DNA from: Variovorax flavidus
GTDB taxonomy: Bacteria; Pseudomonadota; Gammaproteobacteria; Burkholderiales; Burkholderiaceae_C
Assembly (NCBI RefSeq): GCF_030317145.1
Contig: NZ_JASZYE010000002.1
Location: 620,001 to 684,000, forward strand
Length of the DNA stretch: 64,000 bases
Direction of reading: 5' to 3'
The position numbers were made by a program, and so were the translations under genes. The notes under the pieces were generated by a model. It did not search any database. It was not told the origin of the DNA and saw nothing but the letters and a program-made list of their open reading frames with translations. Below are positions 47,218-57,400 of the stretch, one piece after another. The first letter of the stretch is position 1; every line of letters begins with the position of its first letter.

Positions 47218-48222
47218 ATGCAGACCGCACACTTCCCCCGTCGCCGAATTCTTCAACTGGCCGCGCTGGGCGCCATGGCCGTCGCGGCGGCCGGGGTCTC
47301 GGCGCCGAGCCGTGCGGCCGACCCGGCCGACGCGTTTGCCGGCAAGACGATCAAGATCATCGTGCCGTTCACGGCGGGCGGCTCCTCCGACATCATTGCC
47401 CGCGCCATCTCGACGCCGCTCGCCGAGGCGCTCAAGGCGACGGTGGTCGTCGACAACAAGGTGGGCGCCAACGGCAACATCGGCGCGGACTTCGTCGCCA
47501 AGTCGGCCCCCAACGGGCTCACGCTCCTGCTGTGCGACGTACGCGCACTGGCCATCAGCCCGTCGCTGTACACACAGCTGCCCTTCGATCCCTCGAAGAA
47601 CCTGCAGCCGGTGGCGATGCTGGCCTACTCGCCGCACCTGCTGGTCGTCCATCCCTCCGTGCCGGCGAACACGCTGCCTGAACTGGTCGAGCTCTCGAAG
47701 AAGAAGCCCATCTCCTTTGCGGTGACCGCGCTGGCCAGCGCCCCGCACCTGGCCGGCATCCAGCTCCAGGAGAAGACCGGCGCCAAGTGGGAGTACATCC
47801 CCTACAAGGGCGGCTCGCAGGCCATCAACGACACCATCGCGGGGCAGGCCGAAGTGCTGATGAACGGCATGCTGGCGACGCTGCCTTTCGTGCAGTCCAA
47901 GCGGCTCAAGGTGATCGCGGTCTCATCGCCCAAGCCGATGGCGCAACTCCCGGGTGTCCCGACCATCGGCGACACCGTCAAGGGCTTCGAGTCGGGCACC
48001 TGGCAAGGGGTGATGGCGCCTGCCGGGCTGCCGGCTCCGCAGCTGGAGCGGCTGTCGGCCGAGCTGCTTCGCATCATCCATCTGCCGGCCGTGCGCGAGC
48101 AGCTGATCGCGCAGGGCGCCGACATCTCCACGATGCCGCCCGCCGAAATGGGCCGCTTCTTCGAGAAAGAGCGCAAGGGCTGGGCGGCCGTCGTCGCCAA
48201 GGCCGGACTGAAGCTCGACTGA
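47218..48222 (+). CDS. Bug-family tripartite tricarboxylate transporter substrate-binding protein
   Basis: 334 aa. A signal with RRRILQLAALGAMAVAAAGV (Tat-like) ends near residue 40, then IKIIVPFTAGGSSDIIARAI and YIPYKGGSQAINDTIAGQ are the standard Bug signatures. It captures an organic acid in the periplasm, here presumably a hexarate. The start at 47218 has TGGAG upstream; an ATG at 47185 lies inside the operator. No TctA/TctB permease gene is in the window. Confidence 0.88.
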   Translation: MQTAHFPRRRILQLAALGAMAVAAAGVSAPSRAADPADAFAGKTIKIIVPFTAGGSSDIIARAISTPLAEALKATVVVDNKVGANGNIGADFVAKSAPNGLTLLLCDVRALAISPSLYTQLPFDPSKNLQPVAMLAYSPHLLVVHPSVPANTLPELVELSKKKPISFAVTALASAPHLAGIQLQEKTGAKWEYIPYKGGSQAINDTIAGQAEVLMNGMLATLPFVQSKRLKVIAVSSPKPMAQLPGVPTIGDTVKGFESGTWQGVMAPAGLPAPQLERLSAELLRIIHLPAVREQLIAQGADISTMPPAEMGRFFEKERKGWAAVVAKAGLKLD

Positions 48223-48250
48223 CATCCCCATCCACATCCAGAGACAACCC

Positions 48251-49210
48251 ATGAAGAAATACCTGACCGTGATCGCGCTCGGCCTCGCGGCCCTTGCTGC
48301 CAATGCACAGACCTGGCCCGACAAGACCGTGACCCTCGTCGTGCCCTTCCCGCCGGGCGGCTCGACCGACCAGGTGGCGCGCGCCATCGCGCCGCGGCTC
48401 ACCGACAAGTTCAAGCAGTCCTTCCTCGTCGACAACAAGGCCGGGGCCACCGGCACCATCGGTGCGACCTTCGTCAAGCGCGCGGCGCCCGATGGCGCAA
48501 CCTTCCTCGTCACCTCGCTCGGTCCGCTCGTCATCGTTCCGCATCTGGTCAAGGGCCTCCAGTACGACGCGCTGAAGGACTTCGATCTCATCACGGTGGC
48601 CGTGGCCTCGCCGAACGTGCTGGTGGTGCCCGCGAACTCGCCGCACAAGAGCGTGGCCGATGTGATCGCGTTCCAGAAGGCCAATCCCGGCAAGATGACT
48701 TTCGCCTCGGCCGGCAATGGCTCCAGCGACCACCTGACGGCCGAGCTGTTCTGGCAGCAGACCGGCACCATGGGCATCCACGTGCCCTACAAGGGCGGCT
48801 CGCCGGCGCACACGGACCTGATGGGCGGCCAGGTGAACGCGTCCTTCCAGAACATCAACTCGGTCGTGCAGTACATCAAGGGCGGCAAGATGCGCGCGCT
48901 CGCCGTCACCAGCCCGAAGCGCTCGCCCGTGCTGCCTGACGTGCCGACGCTGGCGGAGGCCGGTGTCAAGAACGTCGAGGTCGCTTCCTGGCAGGCCATC
49001 GTCGCGCCCAAGGGCCTGTCGCCCGCCGTGAAGGAAAAGGCGCACGCGGCCTTCGTCGAGGCCCTCAACGACCCGAAGGTCAAGGAGCAGTTCACCTCGA
49101 TCGGCTTCGAGATGGTCGCCAACACGCCGGCGCAGTTCGCCGAGTTCCAGCAGAAGGAATACGCGCGCTGGAAGAACGTGATCGAGACCGGAAAGATCAC
49201 GATCGACTGA
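48251..49210 (+). CDS. Bug-family substrate-binding protein (second)
   Basis: 319 aa with a Sec signal ending ANAQ (residue 19-20). VTLVVPFPPGGSTDQVARAI and VPYKGGSPAHTDLMGGQV are the Bug hallmarks. It follows the first receptor by 28 bases and differs clearly from it in sequence, so the two probably bind different ligands, for example galactarate and glucarate. That split is inference. Confidence 0.88.
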   Translation: MKKYLTVIALGLAALAANAQTWPDKTVTLVVPFPPGGSTDQVARAIAPRLTDKFKQSFLVDNKAGATGTIGATFVKRAAPDGATFLVTSLGPLVIVPHLVKGLQYDALKDFDLITVAVASPNVLVVPANSPHKSVADVIAFQKANPGKMTFASAGNGSSDHLTAELFWQQTGTMGIHVPYKGGSPAHTDLMGGQVNASFQNINSVVQYIKGGKMRALAVTSPKRSPVLPDVPTLAEAGVKNVEVASWQAIVAPKGLSPAVKEKAHAAFVEALNDPKVKEQFTSIGFEMVANTPAQFAEFQQKEYARWKNVIETGKITID

Positions 49211-49242
49211 GCACTGCACGAATCTCCTGAAAGCCACCCACC

Positions 49243-50394
49243 ATGACCGCCACCACTCCATCTTCCGCCAGCGACAGCATCGCCTGGATCCGCGTCTCTT
49301 CGTGCTACCTGCCGCTGGCCAATCCGATCAGCGATGCCAAGGTGCTGACCGGCCGCCAGAAGCCGATGACCGAGATCGCGATGCTGTTCGCCGAGATCGA
49401 GACTCGCGACGGTCACAGGGGCCTGGGCTTCAGCTACTCCAAGCGGGCCGGTGGTCCGGGCCAGTTCGCGCACGCCAAGGAAATCGCCCCGGCGCTGATC
49501 GGCGAGGACCCGAGCGACATCTCCAAGCTGTGGACCAAGCTGTGCTGGGCGGGTGCGTCGGTGGGGCGCAGCGGCATGGCGGTGCAGGCGATCGGCGCTT
49601 TCGACGTGGCGCTCTATGACCTGAAGGCGCGGCGTGCCGGCCTCTCACTGTCCAAGCTGCTCGGGTCGCAGCGCGATTCGGTCCAGTGCTACAACACCTC
49701 GGGCGGCTTCCTGCACACGCCGCTGGATCAACTGCTGGTCAATGCCGCGGCATCGCGCGAGCGCGGCATCGGCGGCATCAAGCTCAAGGTCGGCCAGCCC
49801 GATCGCGCGCTCGACATTGGCCGCGTCGAGGCGGTTCGCAAGCACCTGGGCGACGACATGCCGCTCATGGTCGATGCCAACCAGCAGTGGGACCGCCCGA
49901 CCGCGCAGCGCATGTGCCGCATCTTCGAGCAGTTCAACCTGATCTGGATCGAAGAGCCGCTGGATGCCTACGACTTCGAAGGACACGCCGCGCTCGCGTC
50001 GCAGTTCGATACGCCGATCGCGACCGGCGAGATGCTGACCAGCGCGGCCGAGCACGGCGAGCTGATCCGCCACCGCGCCGCCGACTACCTGATGCCCGAT
50101 GCGCCCCGCGTCGGCGGCATCACGCCCTTCCTGAAGATCGCGGCCCAGGCCGAACAGGCGGGCCTGAGCCTGGGGCCGCACTTCGCGATGGAACTGCACG
50201 TGCACCTCGGCGCCGTCTACCAGACCGAGCCGTGGGTGGAGCACTTCGACTGGCTCGAGCCGCTCTTCAACGAGCGCCTCGAAATCAGCAACGGCCGGAT
50301 GCTGGTGCCGACGCGGCCCGGCCTCGGCCTCAGCCTCAGCGAGCAGGCCAGGGCCTGGACCCGCGAGGAAGTCGAAGTGGGCAAGCGCGCCTGA
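49243..50394 (+). CDS. L-talarate/galactarate dehydratase (enolase superfamily)
   Basis: 383 aa, mandelate-racemase-like. Catalytic KxK is Lys180-Lys182; metal ligands are Asp211, Glu237 and Glu263; His313 with Asp286 forms the second acid/base dyad. The DANQQW and [12 protein letters not shown] phrases fit the talarate/galactarate subgroup. It dehydrates the meso-hexarate to 5-keto-4-deoxy-glucarate. The same operon holds an unrelated galactarate dehydratase just downstream. Confidence 0.87.
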   Translation: MTATTPSSASDSIAWIRVSSCYLPLANPISDAKVLTGRQKPMTEIAMLFAEIETRDGHRGLGFSYSKRAGGPGQFAHAKEIAPALIGEDPSDISKLWTKLCWAGASVGRSGMAVQAIGAFDVALYDLKARRAGLSLSKLLGSQRDSVQCYNTSGGFLHTPLDQLLVNAAASRERGIGGIKLKVGQPDRALDIGRVEAVRKHLGDDMPLMVDANQQWDRPTAQRMCRIFEQFNLIWIEEPLDAYDFEGHAALASQFDTPIATGEMLTSAAEHGELIRHRAADYLMPDAPRVGGITPFLKIAAQAEQAGLSLGPHFAMELHVHLGAVYQTEPWVEHFDWLEPLFNERLEISNGRMLVPTRPGLGLSLSEQARAWTREEVEVGKRA

Positions 50395-50414
50395 ACCGGC
50401 GCTCCGGAGTACCC

Positions 50415-52007
50415 ATGATTGCTGAAACGCTCCCCCTCCCGCCGCTGTGCATCAGCATGGATGAACGCGACAACGTCGCGATCGTGGCCAACGACGGCGG
50501 CCTGCCCGCGGGCACCGTGTTCCCCTCGGGCCTGACGCTGGTGGACAAGGTCCCGCAGGCGCACAAGGTGGCGCTGGTGGACATCCCCGAAGGCGGGGAG
50601 GTGCGCCGCTACAACGTCGTGATCGGCTATGCGCTCAAGGCGATTCCCGCCGGCAGCTGGGTGCATGAGCGCTTGCTCAAGATGCCCGCGGCGCGCGAAC
50701 TCGTCGGCCTGCCGATCGCCACCGTCAAGCCCGAGCCGCAGCCTGCGCTGGAGGGCTACACCTTCGAGGGCTACCGCAACCCGGATGGCTCGGTGGGCAC
50801 CCGCAACATCCTGGCGATCACGCAGACCGTGCAATGCGTGGCGGGCGTCACCGACTTCGCCGTGAAGCGCATCAAGTCCGAGCTGCTGCCGAGATTCCCC
50901 CACGTCGATGACGTCGTGGCGCTCGAACACGGCTACGGCTGCGGCGTCGCCATCGACGCGCCGGACGCCATCATCCCGATCCGCACCCTGCGCAACATCA
51001 GCCTCAACCCCAACTTCGGCGGCGAGGTCATGGTGGTGAGCCTGGGCTGCGAGAAGCTCCAGCCCGAGCGCCTGATGCCCCCGGGCACCATCCCGCTGAT
51101 CGACGAACGCAACGTGGCCGATGTCGGCGACAGCGCGGAGAGCAAGCTCGATGTCGTGTGCCTGCAGGACGACGCGCACGTGGGCTTCATGTCGATGGTC
51201 GATTCGATCATGCGGCAGGCCGAGGAGCACCTGGAGCGCCTCAACGCCCGGCGCCGCGAGACCGTGCCGGCCAGCGAGCTGGTGGTCGGCGTGCAGTGCG
51301 GCGGCAGCGATGCCTTCTCGGGCGTCACGGCCAATCCGGCGGTCGGCTTCTGCACCGACCTGCTGGTGCGTGCCGGCGCGACGGTGATGTTCTCGGAAGT
51401 CACCGAGGTGCGCGACGGCATCGACCAGCTCACCTCGCGCGCCACCACGCCCGAAGTGGCCGACGCGATGATCCGCGAGATGGCCTGGTACGACGCCTAC
51501 CTGGACAAGGGGCGGGTCGACCGCAGCGCCAACACCACCCCCGGCAACAAGAAGGGCGGGCTGTCCAACATCGTGGAGAAGGCGATGGGCTCGATCGTGA
51601 AGTCGGGCAAGTCGCCCATCTCGGGCGTGATATCGCCGGGCGAGAAGGTCCGGCAGAAGGGGCTGATCTACGCAGCCACGCCCGCATCGGACTTCATCTG
51701 CGGCACGCTTCAACTCGCCGCGGGGATGAACCTGCACGTTTTCACCACCGGCCGCGGCACACCGTACGGGCTGGCCGAAGTGCCCGTCATCAAGGTCGCG
51801 ACGCGCGCCGACCTGGCCCGCCGCTGGCACGACCTGATGGACATCAACGCCGGGACGATCGCCACTGGCGAGAAGACCATCGCCGACGTGGGCTGGGAGA
51901 TGTTCCAGCTGATGCTCGACGTCGCGAGCGGCCGCAGGAAGACCTGGGCCGAGCACTGGAAGCTGCACAACGCGCTGGTGCTGTTCAATCCCGCCCCGGT
52001 GACCTGA
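50415..52007 (+). CDS. garD: Galactarate dehydratase, UxaA family
   Basis: 530 aa. An N-terminal SAF-like domain (about 12-85) precedes the catalytic UxaA domain, with GYGCGVAID and [17 protein letters not shown] for metal/substrate binding and [15 protein letters not shown], the GarD signature. The product is 5-dehydro-4-deoxy-D-glucarate. It starts 20 bases after the talarate/galactarate dehydratase gene. Confidence 0.9.
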   Translation: MIAETLPLPPLCISMDERDNVAIVANDGGLPAGTVFPSGLTLVDKVPQAHKVALVDIPEGGEVRRYNVVIGYALKAIPAGSWVHERLLKMPAARELVGLPIATVKPEPQPALEGYTFEGYRNPDGSVGTRNILAITQTVQCVAGVTDFAVKRIKSELLPRFPHVDDVVALEHGYGCGVAIDAPDAIIPIRTLRNISLNPNFGGEVMVVSLGCEKLQPERLMPPGTIPLIDERNVADVGDSAESKLDVVCLQDDAHVGFMSMVDSIMRQAEEHLERLNARRRETVPASELVVGVQCGGSDAFSGVTANPAVGFCTDLLVRAGATVMFSEVTEVRDGIDQLTSRATTPEVADAMIREMAWYDAYLDKGRVDRSANTTPGNKKGGLSNIVEKAMGSIVKSGKSPISGVISPGEKVRQKGLIYAATPASDFICGTLQLAAGMNLHVFTTGRGTPYGLAEVPVIKVATRADLARRWHDLMDINAGTIATGEKTIADVGWEMFQLMLDVASGRRKTWAEHWKLHNALVLFNPAPVT

Positions 52008-52070
52008 GTTGCCGCCCGTGCCCGCCATCCGTTCCACCCCTCACGTTTCCCCGTCCAGAGAGAACTCCCC

Positions 52071-52991
52071 GTGAATCCGCAAGAACTCAAGACCATCATG
52101 GGCTCCGGCCTGCTTTCGTTTCCGCTGACCGACTTCGACGGCAACGGCGACTTCCACAAGAAGGGCTACGAGAAGCGCCTGGAATGGCTGGCACCCTTTG
52201 GCGCCACGGCGCTGTTCGCCGCCGGCGGCACGGGCGAGTTCTTCTCCCTGACGGGTGACGAATATCCCGGGATCATCAAGACGGCCGTCGATACCTGCCG
52301 TGGCGTGGTGCCGATCATCGCGGGCGCGGGTGGCCCGACGCGCTTCGCCATCCAGTGCGCACAGGCGGCAGAGAAGGCCGGCGCGCACGGCATCCTGCTG
52401 TTGCCCCACTACCTGACCGAGGCGGGCCAGGAAGGTCTCGCAGCGCACGTCGATGCGGTGTGCAAGAGCGTCGACTTCGGTGTCGTCGTCTACAACCGTG
52501 GCGGCGCCACCCGCTTCAAGCCGGACACGCTGGCCGCCCTGGCCGATCGCAACCCGAACCTCGTCGGCTTCAAGGACGGCGTCGGCGACATCGAAGCCAT
52601 GGTGGCGGTCTATCAGAAGATGGGCGATCGATTCGCCTACCTGGGCGGCCTGCCGACCGCCGAGGTCTATGCCGCTGCCTACAAGGCCATGGGCACGCCG
52701 GTGTACTCGTCGGCCGTCTTCAACTTCATCCCCAGGACCGCGATGGATTTCTATCGCGCGGTCGCCGCCGACGACCTGAAGACGCAGCACCGGCTGCTGA
52801 AGGACTTCTTCATGCCGTACCTGGAGATCCGCAACCGCATGCAGGGCTACGCGGTGAGCATCGTCAAGGCCGGCGCCAGGATCGTCGGACACGACGCGGG
52901 CCCCGTCCGCGCACCGCTGACCGACCTGAAGCCCGACGAAATGGAAGCGCTGAAGGTGCTCATCGACAAGCTGGGCCCCCAGGGCCTCTGA
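52071..52991 (+). CDS. kdgD: 5-dehydro-4-deoxyglucarate dehydratase
   Basis: 306 aa, DapA/NAL superfamily. Schiff-base Lys168 lies in VGFKDG and Tyr141 in VVVYNRGG, and TGEFFSLT (54-61) is the substrate carboxylate site. It dehydrates and decarboxylates 5-dehydro-4-deoxyglucarate to 2,5-dioxopentanoate. The start is GTG at 52071, 63 bases after garD. The next enzyme, 2-oxoglutarate semialdehyde dehydrogenase, is not in the window. Confidence 0.9.
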   Translation: MNPQELKTIMGSGLLSFPLTDFDGNGDFHKKGYEKRLEWLAPFGATALFAAGGTGEFFSLTGDEYPGIIKTAVDTCRGVVPIIAGAGGPTRFAIQCAQAAEKAGAHGILLLPHYLTEAGQEGLAAHVDAVCKSVDFGVVVYNRGGATRFKPDTLAALADRNPNLVGFKDGVGDIEAMVAVYQKMGDRFAYLGGLPTAEVYAAAYKAMGTPVYSSAVFNFIPRTAMDFYRAVAADDLKTQHRLLKDFFMPYLEIRNRMQGYAVSIVKAGARIVGHDAGPVRAPLTDLKPDEMEALKVLIDKLGPQGL

Positions 52992-53004
52992 ACGCGCGCC
53001 GAGG

Positions 53005-53982
53005 CTATTGAGGCACCAGGCCGGCGGCTTTCACCAGGTCGGCATGGATGCGGGTTTCCTCGGCGATGACTTGCCCGAGAGGCTTGGCGTCGTCGGTCGC
53101 CGGCTCCATCCCTACCTCCAGCAGCCTGGCCTTGGCGTCGCCCCGAAGCAGCGCCTTCACGGACTTGTCGAGGCGGTCCAGGATCGGCTGAGGGGTCTTG
53201 GCCGGTGCCAGCAACCCGATCCATGCCGACAGCACCACGTTGTTGACGCCGCCTTCGCGCAGCGTCGGGATGTCCGGCGCCGAAGCCGATCGCTTGTCGC
53301 TCAGCACGCCCACCGGATGCAGCTTGCCGGCCTTGATGTGCGGCAGGGCCTCCGGCAGCGGCGCGAACACCATGTCGACGACGCCGCCCATCAGGTCGGT
53401 GATCGCCGGCGCGCCGCCCTTGTACGGGATGTGCATCAGCCGGGCGCCGGTGCGGCTCTCGAACATGAGCCCCGCCAGGTGCTGCGGGCTCCCGTCGCCC
53501 GAGGAAGCGTAGGTGAGCTTGCCGGGGTTGGCCTTCGCCGCCGCCAGCACGTCGCCCACGGTGCCGAAGCGGGCCTTGTCGCGCACGACCAGCACCATCG
53601 CCTGGTTGACCAGCTTGGTCACCGGGGCGAAATCGGTCTCCGCGTTGTACGGCAGCGTCTTGAAGATGCTCCGGTTGGTGGTCAGGAAGGAGGCTGGCGA
53701 CACCATGATCGTGTAGCCGTCCGGCGCCGCCCGCGACACCAGCGGCGTGCCGATCTGGCCGGAGGCGCCGGCCTTGTTGTCGACCACGAAGGGCTGGCCC
53801 AGGTCGGCCGCCAGCTGCTGGCTGACCAGCCGCGCCACCATGTCGACGCTGCCGCCGGCCGGCAGCGCGACGATGACCTTGACCGGGCGGCTCGGATAGC
53901 TGTCCTGCGCCAGGGAGGTGGCGACCGGAATCAGGGTGAGCGCGGCGCCGAGCGCCACGAAAAGGGATCGAGCAAGGGCCAT
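53005..53982 (-). CDS. Bug-family substrate-binding protein (third)
   Basis: 325 aa with a Sec signal ending SLAQ (about residue 25). VKVIVALPAGGSVDMVARLV and IPYKGGAPAITDLMGGVVDM are Bug hallmarks. The start at 53982 gives a normal signal peptide; the open frame to 54129 does not. It converges on kdgD with 13 bases between stops, so it is a separate unit and may serve another acid. Confidence 0.88.
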   Translation of the reverse strand: MALARSLFVALGAALTLIPVATSLAQDSYPSRPVKVIVALPAGGSVDMVARLVSQQLAADLGQPFVVDNKAGASGQIGTPLVSRAAPDGYTIMVSPASFLTTNRSIFKTLPYNAETDFAPVTKLVNQAMVLVVRDKARFGTVGDVLAAAKANPGKLTYASSGDGSPQHLAGLMFESRTGARLMHIPYKGGAPAITDLMGGVVDMVFAPLPEALPHIKAGKLHPVGVLSDKRSASAPDIPTLREGGVNNVVLSAWIGLLAPAKTPQPILDRLDKSVKALLRGDAKARLLEVGMEPATDDAKPLGQVIAEETRIHADLVKAAGLVPQ

Positions 53983-54162
53983 GAGTGACGGGTCGCTTTC
54001 ATGCTGGGGAGTGAGACGCCTTGCAGATTCTGTGCCGTCCGGTCGCCAGATGGTACGAATGTCAAAAGATGTGACGTTTGGTTCGAGTGTGAATTTGTCA
54101 CTTTCCATTCGCCTCGCTGGAGGGTTCAATCCCTACCTTCGCATAACCCAGGAGCGGCCGCG

Positions 54163-54429
54163 ATGAACAAGGAACTGCAACTGATCGTTGACCAACCCAG
54201 CGCAGGGCATTTCTATTGGACGATCGTCTACCTGGGCGAACATGGCGAGGATCACTCCGTCGTCGACTACTCGCGCGGCCCGCTGCCCACCCGCAGCTCG
54301 GCGATGAATGCCGGCATGGCCGCCCTCGTCGGGCATCAGCGCGCAGGCAGCCCGTGGCTGGGACAGGCGTCGGGCGCCCGGTTCGGCTGGAACACCGATA
54401 CGGTCCCCGGGGTGCTCCTGCAGGGCTAG
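54163..54429 (+). CDS. Hypothetical 88-aa protein
   Basis: Starts MNKELQLIVDQPSAGHFYWTIVYLGEHGEDH with GGAG upstream. It has no signal or TM and looks like a small alpha/beta protein. I recall similar short proteins in Variovorax-like genomes, but no function. It lies between two minus-strand genes, so it is monocistronic. Confidence 0.65.
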   Translation: MNKELQLIVDQPSAGHFYWTIVYLGEHGEDHSVVDYSRGPLPTRSSAMNAGMAALVGHQRAGSPWLGQASGARFGWNTDTVPGVLLQG

Positions 54430-54451
54430 CGGGCGACTTGCCGGCAACTAG

Positions 54452-57400
54452 CTACCAGGTGCGCTTGCCCCCGATCCTCAGCGTGACGGCGCTGTAGCCC
54501 TGGCTCCCCCATTGGTAGCCCAGGTTCCCCCAGTAGGTCCAACCCTTGCCCCGCTCGGCATTGACGCCGACCTTCACTTCATAGCGGTCCTTCGGATACA
54601 GATCCCTCAGCGCAACCTGGTTGAACGCGAGCGTGTTGTCCGAGCTGTCGTGCCACCAGTTCAGCGTGAGATAGGGCTGCGTGCGCTTGCCGTCATCGCC
54701 GATCCACGTGCGATGCGTGCGCAGCCCCAGCCGTGAGATCCAGCCGCTGCCGTTGCTGCCGTCGATGCGCGTGCCGTTGGGCTCGGTGATGTCGTCGTCG
54801 CTGTACTTGAGGTAGATCAGCTGTGCCTGGGGCTCCACGATCCAGTCGCTGTCCTCGCGCACGCGAGTCGCATAGCCGGTTTCCCCGGAAAGCGTGAGCA
54901 CCCGGGAGTCGTACTTGACCTCGGGCAGCAGGCTGCCCTGCACGCTGTTGCTGAACCAGCCGTAGGTGCCCCAGACGTCGGCGTACCAGCCAAGCTTCTT
55001 CTCGTCGTTCTCGTACCAGGTGCCGTAGGCGCCCAGGTTCCAACCCTCGGTCTTGCCGCGGGCGGTGGCGGGGTTTCCGGCGGCCGTCGCGTCGCTGTTG
55101 GACCAGCCGTAGCCGAGCATCGCACCCAGGTGCAGGCGATCCGGCGGGCTCTTGTCCTTGTCCTTGAACACCGACCAGCTGGCGATGTCGCCGCCGCCAT
55201 GGATCAGCCAGTCGCGCGAGCCGACATCGAAGTTGCCGTCGCGCGAGGTCGCGTCGATGTCCTTGCCGACGACACGCAGCCAGCCCGAGCGGCGCTTGTC
55301 GTCCGGCTCGTCGAAGGTCTGGTATTCGATCCACTGGGGCTCGCCCAGGCGATCGTGGAGGCTGTGCAGGAAGAGTCCGCCCGCCGAGCGCTGGTTCGCG
55401 AGATAGGCGCCGACCTCCGGGCGATACAGCGGAACCTTGATCGAAGGCGGGATCGGCAGGATGTCCGGCGTGGGAGGCGGCGGAGGCACGGGTGGTCCCG
55501 GCGGCGAAGGCGTTGGCGGGGCAGGAGGCGGTGGGGCGGGAGGCGGCGGCGGAACAGGCCCGATCGAGCGCTCCGAGCGCAGATACCAGGCCTGCGGGTT
55601 GGACGCATCCACGCTGCTGCGGTAGAGCTGGTATTCGTAGGGGCCGGCCACCGCGCGCCCGTTCAGCACGAAGGCGCCGGGCTGGGTCACGCCGCCGTTG
55701 GCCGTGTCGACCACCATGATCCCGTTGGCGAGCGTCAGGGCGCCGGGCCCTCCTGCATTGGTGATGCGCAAGCCGGTGAGGCCCGTTGCGCTCCCGCCGT
55801 CGATCACCAGGCGATCCGAGGGCGATCCATCGCCACCGAGAAACGTGTGGAGGCCGATGACCCCGGATTGCCCGACGTAGTTGACCACCGTCAGCGTCTT
55901 GAACACCCCGGCCGATGGCGGCGAGAACAGGATCTGGCTGGAGTCGTTGCCCAGGCTGGTGAGATTCGAATTGCCGGTCATGTTCCAGACCGTGCCGTTG
56001 CGCAGGGTCACGTTCGACACGCTGCCCGGCGCCGTGGTCGCGAAGCCGTTCAGGGTCGAGCCGCTGGCATCGATGCTGGCCAGGCCGGGCTTGCCCGCAA
56101 GCAGCGACGCGGAACGCGGCGCGTTCGCCGGCTTGGCAAGGGCGACGGCGTCCGGATCGGGCAGGTCGGGCACGCCACCCAGCCCGGGATCGGGCGCGCC
56201 CAGGAGAGGGAAGTCATCGACCGTGCCGACATGGAGCCATTGCCCGCTCCCCGACACCACGGTGTTGACCAGCGACACATTGCCTGCGCCCGCGACACCG
56301 ATGGTCGGTCCCGTCCGATTGGCCAATGAACTGCCGGTGAAATCGGCGCTGGGCGCCGGACCGTTTTCTCCGGCGACGAACAGCGCGGCAGCATTCGCGC
56401 CCAGCGCATTGACGGTGGCGACATTGCCGCTGACCCGCGCGCCCTCCTGCACCACCACGCCATGCGCCGCGCTGCCGTCTGCCGTCACTTGCGTCTGGTT
56501 CAAGGTCACCGCGCTGAACAGCGAACCCTGCGCGTCGCGCGCCAGCACGCCGTGGGCCGAGACGCCGTGGGTTGCCACGGTCGTGTTGCTCGCGACCACC
56601 GATCCGCCCGTCCGGGCGCGGAGTCCCACCGCGCCTTCACCTTGCGTCGTGATGGACACACGGTCGAGCGCGATGGTGGCCGGCGCCTCCAGGAAGTTGC
56701 GCTCCGCGTCGGCGCCGTAGCCCTTGAGCCCTGATGTGACGACCCGGGTGCCGGCCGCACCGATGTGCGCCGCAAATTGCGACCCCGCCTGTTCCACGAC
56801 GGAAAACATCCCGAGCCCCAGCGTGCCTTGCGTCGTGATGGACCCGTCGACCAGCGTCACCGTGCCCCCGTCGTCGGCCACCGCGCCGATGGCCTGGCCG
56901 TCGGCGCCCAAGGTCAGGACATCCACGCGCGTCGCCGTCAGGGTGGCGCCGGGATTGCGCGCGACCAGGCCATGGGGCTTGGTGTCCGCTCCCCTTACGC
57001 GCCGGCCCGAGGTCGTGACGCTCGAGTCGGTCAGGATGACCGTGCCACCCACGTCCGCCACGGCGCCCATCGAGGTGTCGTCCCCGGTGGTGGAGACGGT
57101 CACGCGGCTGGCCGTGAGGGTCGCCCCGCTGGCCGCGTTCAGCGCAGTGGCATCGGCGCCGGCCGTCGCCACCGATGCATCCGACAGGGTGGCGGTGGCC
57201 CCGAGGGTCGCGCGCACACCGATGCCGTTCTTCCTGTCGGTCGAGATGCTGCTCTGGTTCTTCATCTCGAAGACGGAGCCGTTTCCCGCCACCTCTGCGC
57301 CGAGAAGCCCGAAATTGGTGACGGTCATCCGCGTGTTGCTCACGCTCACCTGGCCGCCGCCGAACACATCGATGGCCCGCGAGCGGTCACCGCTCACCGT

